Shown here piece after piece: positions 57,630-64,000 of a DNA stretch of 64,000 bases; positions within the stretch are counted from its first letter, which is position 1, and every line of letters starts with the position of its first letter. The position numbers and the translations under genes are program-made. The notes below the pieces were generated by a model, which was not told the DNA's origin, made no database searches, and saw only the letters and a program-made list of their open reading frames with translations. The stretch lies in the NCBI GenBank assembly GCA_030428105.1, contig JAUIBE010000006.1, positions 62,001 through 126,000 on the forward strand. Direction: 5' to 3'. The stretch comes from Gammaproteobacteria bacterium (GTDB lineage Bacteria > Pseudomonadota > Gammaproteobacteria > Xanthomonadales > SZUA-36).

Positions 57630-58874
57630 TCAGCCGGTGCGCTTTTTAAGCTGGTTATCCAGCTCGTCCAGCACCTGTGAAAGGTCGCGGGAAACGCGGC
57701 TGCGGCCGTAGTAGCCCTCGCTGAGGCTCTGTTCGAGCGTGCGATCGGTGTCGGCCAGCGCTTCGCGATTCACCCGCATGCCGTGCTTGTTCAGGATCAC
57801 GTCCAGTTCATCGGCGCGCTGTAGCAGGTCGAGGCGGGTAGAGCGATAGGCGTGGTCGCACAGCGCGTTGCGGCTGGAGAAGCTGAACGCATTGGTGAAG
57901 AAAATCTGCTCGTCCACCTGGTTGGGTTCCACCAGCACCAGGTCGGTGCCGGGGTGCGATTCGCGGTACTTGGTAAAGCCCACCTTCATGCGTGACTGGA
58001 TCAGGGCGCGGAAAGTCTGCGACAGGATCATCGGCAGCCCGCCGCGAATCAGCTTGGAGACCGGGATCATCTCCGCGGGGGTGGTGTCACTGTCTCCCGA
58101 ATCGAACGGTACCAGCGGGTTGATGCCAATCAACAGGTCGATGCCCTGGTCGAGGGCAGCCGAGGCGTGCAGGGTGCGACGCAACGCGCCATCCACGTAG
58201 TAGCGGCCATCGATTTTTACCGGTGCGTAGAGCGCGGGCAGGGCGGCGCTGGCCTGCACGGCCTTCGAGATCGGTACCTGGTTGTGCTCGGTATCGCCAA
58301 AACGAACGGCGGCGCCGTTGTCCAGGTTTACCGCTACCACGTACAGGTTGCAGTCAAGCTGGCGGAAGTCGTTGGTGCGGCCCGACGAGGTGTAGATCTT
58401 GCCAAGGAATTCCTCGATCGCCACGCTGTCGAACAGCCCGCTGGGCAGCGACCGGCCGATTGTGTCGAAAACCGCGGTCAGGCTGGAGTGGTACGGGTCA
58501 CGAATGATCTTCAGCAGGTTCTCGGTAAGCACCGAGGGCAGGCGGCGGGCCGTTTCCAGGTACTGGCGGTAGTCGGGGCGGAAAAAATCCTCGGGATTAA
58601 GCGTGAACTCGGCTGCCGGGTGGCCCACCAGGGTGCGGCAGATATCCGCCGAGGAAATGCGGTTGGCCAGGCTGGAAACGATGAAACTGCCAGCGCTGAT
58701 GCCCACGTAGGTGTCGATCTCGTGCAGCCGCACACCCTCGAACGCCTCGTCGATGGCGCGCAGGGCGCCGAGCTCGTAGATGGCGCCTACCGGGCCGCCG
58801 CCGGCGACAGCCAGGCCAATTTTTGGTCCGTTGGATGAGGGTCTTTTCGATTGCGCGGTGTGCAGTGACAGCAT
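57630..58874 (-). CDS. Patatin-like phospholipase/lipase
   Basis: A Ser-Asp dyad lipid acyl hydrolase of 414 residues from the Met at 58874. Oxyanion loop GGGPVG (25-30), nucleophile S60 in GISAG, and D228 in DGA are all present. Frames open to TTG 58964 and ATG 58958 would add about 30 low-complexity residues. No signal peptide, so probably cytoplasmic or membrane-associated. Patatin proteins often sit with phasin/PHA genes, and this one could mobilise stored lipid; phospholipase activity is equally possible. Confidence 0.88.
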   Translation of the reverse strand: MLSLHTAQSKRPSSNGPKIGLAVAGGGPVGAIYELGALRAIDEAFEGVRLHEIDTYVGISAGSFIVSSLANRISSADICRTLVGHPAAEFTLNPEDFFRPDYRQYLETARRLPSVLTENLLKIIRDPYHSSLTAVFDTIGRSLPSGLFDSVAIEEFLGKIYTSSGRTNDFRQLDCNLYVVAVNLDNGAAVRFGDTEHNQVPISKAVQASAALPALYAPVKIDGRYYVDGALRRTLHASAALDQGIDLLIGINPLVPFDSGDSDTTPAEMIPVSKLIRGGLPMILSQTFRALIQSRMKVGFTKYRESHPGTDLVLVEPNQVDEQIFFTNAFSFSSRNALCDHAYRSTRLDLLQRADELDVILNKHGMRVNREALADTDRTLEQSLSEGYYGRSRVSRDLSQVLDELDNQLKKRTG

Positions 58875-59017
58875 GTGCCGAAGGGCCTTTGTATTCGGTG
58901 CGCCAGCAGTGGCGACACCGGCGGATTGTAGCGGCGCGCTGCGTCTAACGCCAGCCATGGGCAAGGGTTAAACTAGGTTGCGGCCATCCCGCCGGCCGGT
59001 CATCGCGGAGAAATGCA

Positions 59018-59473
59018 ATGTTGCAAGTTAACGACCCAGCTCCATCTTTTGAACTCGCGGACGAGACGGGCAGCGTGTTTTCGCTGGACCAGCACCGCGG
59101 CGAAACCCTGCTGCTGGTGTTCTATCCCGGTGACGACACCCCGGTCTGCACCCGCCAGCTGTGCGACTACCGTGATGGCATCGAGGCGTTTGAAGGGTTG
59201 GGGGTGCGCGTGGTGGGCATCTCCAGGGACGATGCCGACTCACACCGCGCGTTCAAGGAAAAGCACCAACTACCTTTTACCCTGCTCAGCGACCCTGATC
59301 TTGAAGTTGCGGCGCAATACGACAGCAAGGGAATGCTGGGCATGAAACGCTCATTGTTCCTGGTCGGCCCCGAGGGCAGGATTCGCTATCGCCACGTGGA
59401 ATCCTTGCCGGTGTTTCGCCGCGCGCGGGAAGAAGTGCTGGCGGAAATCGAAAAACTCAGGGAAGAAGGTTAG
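59018..59473 (+). CDS. bcp: Thioredoxin-dependent peroxiredoxin (Bcp/PrxQ)
   Basis: It reduces peroxides and lipid hydroperoxides. Peroxidatic C44 lies in YPGDDTPVCTRQLCDYRD and the resolving C49 five residues later, the atypical two-Cys arrangement of PrxQ. Length is 151 (156 in E. coli). GGAG precedes the ATG. It is convergent with the PHA-system protein gene, and the two stop codons overlap. Confidence 0.95.
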   Translation: MLQVNDPAPSFELADETGSVFSLDQHRGETLLLVFYPGDDTPVCTRQLCDYRDGIEAFEGLGVRVVGISRDDADSHRAFKEKHQLPFTLLSDPDLEVAAQYDSKGMLGMKRSLFLVGPEGRIRYRHVESLPVFRRAREEVLAEIEKLREEG

Positions 59474-59766
59474 GCCGGTTCGTCGAAAGAGCAATCAAAG
59501 TGCGCGCCCAGGTAATCACGGATTTCTTCCTCGATCTTGCCTTTCATGAACGAGAAAAGCAGCCCCAGTCTTGCCTGGATGTGAATGATCTCGGCATTGA
59601 TTTCAATGCTGCCGTCCGCGCCGGGGCGCTCAAAATGAATAAAGTCGCCTTCCCAGCCGTAGTCAATCTCGAATTTTTCCGAGAGATCTTCGGCCAGTTC
59701 ATTGGCTGCATGCTGCGCGTCTTCAAGGCTCATTGCATGGCGCGCGGCGATATCGATATTGGCCAT
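59470..59766 (-). CDS. PHA system (PHA_gran_rgn) family protein
   Basis: A 98-residue protein starting MANIDIAARHAMSLEDAQHAAN with KFEIDYGWEGDFIHFERPGADGSIEINAEIIHIQARLGLLFSFMKGKIEEEI, the pattern I associate with the polyhydroxyalkanoic-acid-system family found beside phasin genes. Its molecular role is not established. The frame is open for over 600 more codons upstream, but those are antisense to pheA and the AsmA-like gene; the ATG at 59766 gives the family length. Confidence 0.8.
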   Translation of the reverse strand: MANIDIAARHAMSLEDAQHAANELAEDLSEKFEIDYGWEGDFIHFERPGADGSIEINAEIIHIQARLGLLFSFMKGKIEEEIRDYLGAHFDCSFDEPA

Positions 59767-59850
59767 GGTTTTGCTCTGGCTGACCCGCCTGGGTCCGGGG
59801 GCGACCATTCTATGCGGCCAGTGGTGCCGGCGACAATCGGAGCTTGAGCA

Positions 59851-61023
59851 TTGGCTGAAAAACGTCCCTGGTTTCGTCGCCGCTGGATGCGTGCTTTGCT
59901 GCTGGTTGCCGCGCTGCTTGTTGCGCTGGTGGCAGGCGCGCAATGGTGGCTGGGGTCGGCGGTTGGACGAGGCATGGTGGAAAGCCGCCTGTCGGCAGCG
60001 CTTGGCCGGCCGGTGCAGCTTGGCGGTGCGTTCAGGCTTTCGCTGCTGCCTCTGCCCGGCGCCTCCGGAAGCGAACTGGTGATCATGACCCGTGACGGCA
60101 GCGCGCCTGTGCTGGAAGCGCAGGAATACCTGGCGCGGCTGGCGTTGGGGCCGCTGTTCGACGGCGAAATCGAAGTGGTGGCGCTCGAAGTGCAGGGCGC
60201 TGGAATTGACCTGGCGCAACTGGCCGCCGAGCCTTCGCCGCCAGCGCAGACGGGCGCCGACTTTTTCCAGTTGCCTGATATCCATGATTTCGAACTTGCC
60301 GACGCTCGCCTGTACCTCGAAAAGCTGGGGCAACCGCCTTTCCTGCAAATCGAAACGCTGTCGCTGGAGCAGTTCGAACTTGGTGTCGCGGCGCCCTTTG
60401 AGGGCGTGCTTGCCTACGTTGCCGAAGACCCGGCGACGCCTGGTGCTGGCACAGTCCAGGTCACGGCCAGCGGTGAAGTGACTTTGTTGCCGCGTGGCTA
60501 TGTTGACCTTGGGATTGCCAGCATGGATGTCGGCCTGGAGGGGTGGCGCATTCGCGATCTGCAAGGAAAGACGAACATGGACCTGCTGACATCGCTGGTG
60601 GAAGCAGAGTTGCACTGGTCCGGCGAAGGCCAGCGCCTGGCCATGGTCGCTCGCGCTGACCTGAACCCGCCTTTCCCTGCAGAGCAGCCGGGCTACCGGC
60701 TGGAAGCCCTGGAGCTTTCCCTGGGTGAGCAGACTCTTTCCGGGCAGGGCTGTTTGCTCAAGGCGGATCCGCAGGCGCTGCACCTGGCGCTTGCCTCGCC
60801 GTCGCTGGATATCGACGCCCTGGAACAGGTGATTGGCGCCTGGCGCGACACCACTGGCCCGGGTTCGACCGCCCCGGATTCCGCTGGCTCCGGTCCTGGG
60901 CAGCCCATCGACCTCCCGTTCGCGATCAACCTGCAACTCGAGGCGGAAAGCGCCCGCTACCAGGGCGGCCTGGCGGAAGGGGTGCGCCTTTTCGTGGGCG
61001 GTGAGCCTGCCTGCCCCAGGTAG
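59851..61023 (+). CDS. AsmA-like inner-membrane-anchored protein
   Basis: One N-terminal transmembrane helix (about 15-33, ALLLVAALLVALVAGAQWW) followed by VGRGMVESRLSAALGRPVQLGGAFRLSLLPLPG, the opening typical of AsmA-family proteins. The rest is a beta-rich periplasmic region. AsmA proteins are linked to phospholipid transport toward the outer membrane. At 390 residues it is shorter than E. coli AsmA (617), so only the N-terminal part of the family is represented. The start is TTG with GGAG upstream. Confidence 0.7.
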   Translation: MAEKRPWFRRRWMRALLLVAALLVALVAGAQWWLGSAVGRGMVESRLSAALGRPVQLGGAFRLSLLPLPGASGSELVIMTRDGSAPVLEAQEYLARLALGPLFDGEIEVVALEVQGAGIDLAQLAAEPSPPAQTGADFFQLPDIHDFELADARLYLEKLGQPPFLQIETLSLEQFELGVAAPFEGVLAYVAEDPATPGAGTVQVTASGEVTLLPRGYVDLGIASMDVGLEGWRIRDLQGKTNMDLLTSLVEAELHWSGEGQRLAMVARADLNPPFPAEQPGYRLEALELSLGEQTLSGQGCLLKADPQALHLALASPSLDIDALEQVIGAWRDTTGPGSTAPDSAGSGPGQPIDLPFAINLQLEAESARYQGGLAEGVRLFVGGEPACPR

Positions 61024-61083
61024 CGGTAGCCGCAGCGGCCCAGTGCACTTAAAATGCCTCCCCTTGCGAGGTGAAAAATCATT

Positions 61084-62217
61084 GTGACCGACGAGACTTC
61101 CAAACCCCGGCTCAGCGAGGTGCGCGAACGCATTGATGCGCTGGATGAGCAGATCCAGTCGCTGATCAGCGAGCGCGCCCGATTGGCCTTCGATGTGGGC
61201 GAAAGCAAGGGCCGCCTGCCGCACGCAGTGGATTACTACCGCCCGGAGCGCGAGGCCCAGGTGTTGAAAGCGGTGCAGCAGCGTAACCAGGGGCCGCTGA
61301 GCGACGCCGAGATGCTGCGCCTGTTCCGCGAAATCATGTCCGCTTGCCTGGCCCAGCAGGAGCCGCTCAAAGTGGCTTACCTCGGGCCCGAGGGAACCTT
61401 TACCCAGCAGGCGGTGCTGGCGCACTTCGGCCATTCGGTCCATGCCTTGAGCTATCCCGGCATTGACGAAGTATTCGAGCGCGTCCAGGCCACTGAAGCC
61501 GATTTCGGGGTGGTTCCGGTGGAGAACTCTTCCCAGGGCATCGTCAGCCACACCCTCGACATGTTTCTCGATTCCGACCTCAAGATCTGCGGCGAGATCG
61601 AGCTGCGCGTGCACCACAACCTGCTGACCCATGCCACTTCGCTGAACCAGGTGGAGCGGCTGTATTCACACCAGCAGTCGCTTTCCCAGTGCAAGGCCTG
61701 GATTCGCGGCCACTTGCCGGACGCCGAGGTGATCGCGGTGAGCAGTAACGCGGAGGCAGCGCGCAGGGTGCGGAACGCGCCCGAGGCAGCCGCCATCGCC
61801 GGCCGCTCGGCGGCGGAAATCTATGGGCTGCCAGTCATGTTCAGTGCGATTGAAGATCACCCGGACAATTCCACCCGGTTCCTGGTGATTGGCAGGAAGC
61901 TGTTTCCCACATCCGGCGCGGACAAGACCACCCTGTTACTGGCTGGCCGTGAAGGCCCGGGCCTGCTACACAGCTTGCTCGAGCCCTTTCACCGCCACAA
62001 CGTCAACATGACCCGCATCGAGTCCCGCCCTTCCAGGCTGGGCAAGTGGGAATACGTATTCTTCGTTGACGTCGAGGGCCACGCGGAGGATGAGCCAGTG
62101 GCCGCCGCCCTGGCCGACCTCGAACAAGTGAGCAAGCTTTCCAAGGTGCTGGGCTCGTACCCGCGCGCGATTAGCAGCGAAGAATCACCCTCAGCTGCGC
62201 GCAGCGACGATGAGTGA
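61084..62217 (+). CDS. pheA: Bifunctional chorismate mutase/prephenate dehydratase
   Basis: The P-protein of phenylalanine synthesis. AroQ mutase helices at about 9-92 (LSEVRERIDALDEQIQSLISERARLAFDVGESKG), prephenate dehydratase domain (VAYLGPEGTFTQQA... DHPDNSTRFLVIG with the catalytic TRF), and a C-terminal ACT domain (GREGPGLLHSLLEPF... IESRPS) that binds phenylalanine for feedback inhibition. Length 377 (386 in E. coli). The start is GTG. It overlaps aroA by 8 bp. Confidence 0.97.
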   Translation: MTDETSKPRLSEVRERIDALDEQIQSLISERARLAFDVGESKGRLPHAVDYYRPEREAQVLKAVQQRNQGPLSDAEMLRLFREIMSACLAQQEPLKVAYLGPEGTFTQQAVLAHFGHSVHALSYPGIDEVFERVQATEADFGVVPVENSSQGIVSHTLDMFLDSDLKICGEIELRVHHNLLTHATSLNQVERLYSHQQSLSQCKAWIRGHLPDAEVIAVSSNAEAARRVRNAPEAAAIAGRSAAEIYGLPVMFSAIEDHPDNSTRFLVIGRKLFPTSGADKTTLLLAGREGPGLLHSLLEPFHRHNVNMTRIESRPSRLGKWEYVFFVDVEGHAEDEPVAAALADLEQVSKLSKVLGSYPRAISSEESPSAARSDDE

Positions 62218-63553
62218 ATCCGCCGCCGTGCTGGTGGCGCGTGGCGCCACCGCGCCCCTTGCGGGCGCCCTCAAGCCGCCCGGTGACAAGTCGGTATCGC
62301 ACCGCGCGCTGATTTTTTCCACCCTCGCCGAAGGCCAGAGCAGGATTCATGGACTGCTAGGCTCCAAGGACGTCGAGGCCACGGCCAACGCCTGTCGCCA
62401 GCTTGGCGCGGAGTTGCGAGAGGAGGGCGAGGCAGTCGTGGTTGAGGGCCTGGGTGCTGCGGGGCTGTCCGCGCCCGATGGGCCGCTGGACATGGGCAAC
62501 TCCGGAACCGCCATGCGCTTGCTGGCCGGGGTCCTTGCCGCACAGCCATTTGACTCGGTGCTGATCGGCGATGCATCGCTGCAGAGCCGCCCGATGCGGC
62601 GCATTGCCAGGCCCCTGGCGCAGATGGGGGCGCAGATTGCTACCACTGAGAATGGCTGCGCCCCGCTGCGAATCACGGGAGGCCAGGCGCTTCAGGGAAT
62701 CCACTACCAATCGCCGGTGGCCAGCGCGCAGATCAAGTCCTGCGTGCTGCTGGCCGGTCTTTACGCCAGCGGTGAAACCACGGTCACCGAGCCCTCGTTG
62801 AGCCGCGACCACACCGAACGCATGCTGCAGGCCTACGGGGTCGAGATGCCTGGGCCAACCACGGTCAGGGGCGGTAGCCGGCTAAGAGCCACCGAGCTGC
62901 GGGTGCCTGCCGATATTTCGTCGGCAGCGTTTTTCGCGGTAGGCGCCGCGTTGGTGCCTGGCTCGGAAGTGTTGCTCAGCGGGGTAGGCATCAATCCCAG
63001 CCGTGATGGGTTGGTACACGCCCTGCGCCTGATGGGCGCGAATGTTGAGCTGGCGGATCGCCGTGACTGGGGCGCGGAGCCGGTGGCAGACCTGGTGGTG
63101 CGCCACGGCGGCGTATTGAAAGCGATAGATTTGCCCACCGAGTGGGTGCCGTCGATGATCGACGAGCTGCCGATCATGATGGTGGCCATGGCCCTGGCGG
63201 AAGGCACCAGCACCATTCGCGGCGCGGCCGAGCTGCGCCACAAGGAAAGCGACCGGATCGCGGTGATGGAGATGGGCTTGCGCACCCTGGGCTTCGAAGT
63301 TGAAGGGCTGGACGATGGCATGATCATCCACGGCCGGCCCAGCGCTATCGGCGCGGGTGGCGCGCCGGCAAGTGTCGACGGGGCAGGGGACCACCGCTGC
63401 GCAATGAGTTTCGCCATTCTTGCCCAGGCGCTGGGACGCGAACTTCGCATCAGCGGCGCATCCCACATTGATACCTCGTACCCGGGGTTCGTGAGCGACC
63501 TGGTAGGCCTCGGCGGGGCCGTGTTTGCACAAGGGGAAACCAGCAATGCCTGA
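62210..63553 (+). CDS. aroA: 3-phosphoshikimate 1-carboxyvinyltransferase (EPSP synthase)
   Basis: It joins PEP to shikimate-3-phosphate. [17 protein letters not shown] holds the catalytic Lys and Ser/Arg, [12 protein letters not shown] the PEP-binding loop, and RHKESDR the C-terminal active-site motif. Several motifs ([27 protein letters not shown]) look like the class II type. Length 447. Its end overlaps the cmk start by 8 bp, so pheA-aroA-cmk form a coupled unit. Confidence 0.97.
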   Translation: MSESAAVLVARGATAPLAGALKPPGDKSVSHRALIFSTLAEGQSRIHGLLGSKDVEATANACRQLGAELREEGEAVVVEGLGAAGLSAPDGPLDMGNSGTAMRLLAGVLAAQPFDSVLIGDASLQSRPMRRIARPLAQMGAQIATTENGCAPLRITGGQALQGIHYQSPVASAQIKSCVLLAGLYASGETTVTEPSLSRDHTERMLQAYGVEMPGPTTVRGGSRLRATELRVPADISSAAFFAVGAALVPGSEVLLSGVGINPSRDGLVHALRLMGANVELADRRDWGAEPVADLVVRHGGVLKAIDLPTEWVPSMIDELPIMMVAMALAEGTSTIRGAAELRHKESDRIAVMEMGLRTLGFEVEGLDDGMIIHGRPSAIGAGGAPASVDGAGDHRCAMSFAILAQALGRELRISGASHIDTSYPGFVSDLVGLGGAVFAQGETSNA

Positions 63554-64000
63554 TTCCAGCAACGAAGTCCCGGTAATCACCCTCGATGGCCCGGGTGGCT
63601 CCGGCAAGGGCACCATTTCCATGCGCCTGGCGCGCGAGCTGGGTTGGAACTTTCTCGATAGCGGCGCCTTGTACCGGCTGGTCGCGCTGGCTGCCATGAA
63701 CCGCGGTATCGAGCCGAACAACGAAACCGCGCTGGCTGAACTGGCGACCGGGCTGGACGTGTCTTTCCCGATGCAGGGTGAGGACATGCAGTACCTGCTG
63801 GATGGCGAAGATGTCAGCGAGGCGCTTCGCAGCGAAGCAGTGAGCGCTTTTTCTTCGCGGGTGGCTTCTTTACCCCAGGTTCGCAAGGCCCTGGTGGCCC
63901 GCCAGCGGGCATTCCGCACCGCGCCCGGGCTGGTCGCCGACGGCCGCGACATGGGCACCGTGATCTTTCCCGATGCCGGCTTGAAAATCTTCCTCACAGC
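63546..64000 (+). CDS. cmk: Cytidylate kinase, 5' part
   Basis: It phosphorylates CMP and dCMP. The P-loop is [10 protein letters not shown] (14-23), [10 protein letters not shown] binds the nucleotide, and [20 protein letters not shown] is the family-specific region. The window ends after 151 residues of an expected 220-230. It overlaps aroA; in most gammaproteobacteria rpsA follows. Confidence 0.96.
   Translation, partial: MPDSSNEVPVITLDGPGGSGKGTISMRLARELGWNFLDSGALYRLVALAAMNRGIEPNNETALAELATGLDVSFPMQGEDMQYLLDGEDVSEALRSEAVSAFSSRVASLPQVRKALVARQRAFRTAPGLVADGRDMGTVIFPDAGLKIFLT

Noticed and set aside
59767-61632. A 720-codon open frame on the minus strand continuing upstream of the PHA-system gene
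   Set aside because: It is antisense to pheA and the AsmA-like gene, both with clear domains. Only its last 98 codons resemble a protein family. Long antisense frames are common in GC-rich coding DNA.

Overview
The window is a GC-rich, gene-dense chromosomal segment of a gammaproteobacterium. Gene order points to the Xanthomonadales/Chromatiales side of the class: tig-clpP-clpX-lon-hupB-tRNAs-ppiD, and asd-fimV-truA-trpF-trpB-trpA-accD-folC-SPOR-cvpA-purF with trpBA inserted between trpF and accD. An Oar-like TonB receptor, an M2 dipeptidase lipoprotein and wax-ester genes suggest an aerobic, possibly marine heterotroph. I see no prophage, IS element, CRISPR array or rRNA operon. There are 11 tRNA genes.

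Layout. 1-7.3 kb: 5' end of a MarR-type regulator, HMG-CoA lyase, tRNA-Asn, an orphan FimT-type pseudopilin, an aspartate aminotransferase divergent from uvrB, then sufU and an endonuclease/exonuclease/phosphatase-fold protein. 7.3-11.3 kb: tRNA-Ser with a tandem 3'-end duplication, a secreted zinc metalloprotease, galE, phhB and an Lrp/AsnC regulator. 11.3-12.65 kb: a seven-gene tRNA cluster (Arg, Pro, Arg, His, Lys, Leu plus the upstream promoter region; six tRNA genes in all) containing a second tandem 3'-end duplication behind tRNA-Lys. 12.7-21.6 kb: the proteostasis block tig-clpP-clpX-lon-hupB, tRNA-Val, tRNA-Asp and ppiD. 21.6-29.5 kb: fabI, yidD, a two-cysteine dksA, an OmpA-family porin, sufE, cysS, pepQ, two poorly characterised genes and tRNA-Pro. 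29.7-37.2 kb: TonB receptor, ppnN, M2 peptidase, psd. 37.2-51.2 kb: prmB-aroC and then the long asd...purF biosynthetic run, much of it with overlapping or very closely spaced genes.

51.3-59.8 kb is the most distinctive part. It groups a wax ester synthase/DGAT, a TPR protein, a phasin with a histone-like tail, a TetR regulator, an acyl-CoA-binding protein, a two-domain fatty acyl-CoA reductase of the Marinobacter type, a patatin-like lipase and a PHA-granule-associated protein. Together they could make acyl-CoA into fatty alcohol and wax ester, coat the granules, and mobilise the lipid. A palindrome overlapping a promoter-like sequence between the acyl-CoA-binding protein gene and the reductase gene is a candidate operator for the TetR protein. 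59.8-64 kb: an AsmA-like protein, pheA, aroA and the start of cmk.

The most unusual non-coding signals are the two tRNA genes followed by a spacer and then a second exact copy of the tRNA 3' end plus a terminator, an organisation reminiscent of E. coli tyrT/rtT. Others are two promoters placed so that psd and asd would be transcribed without a leader, a possible minus-strand small RNA upstream of the tRNA cluster, and a long inverted repeat downstream of the reductase gene. All functional statements come from reading the sequence and recalled family knowledge; no database search was run.
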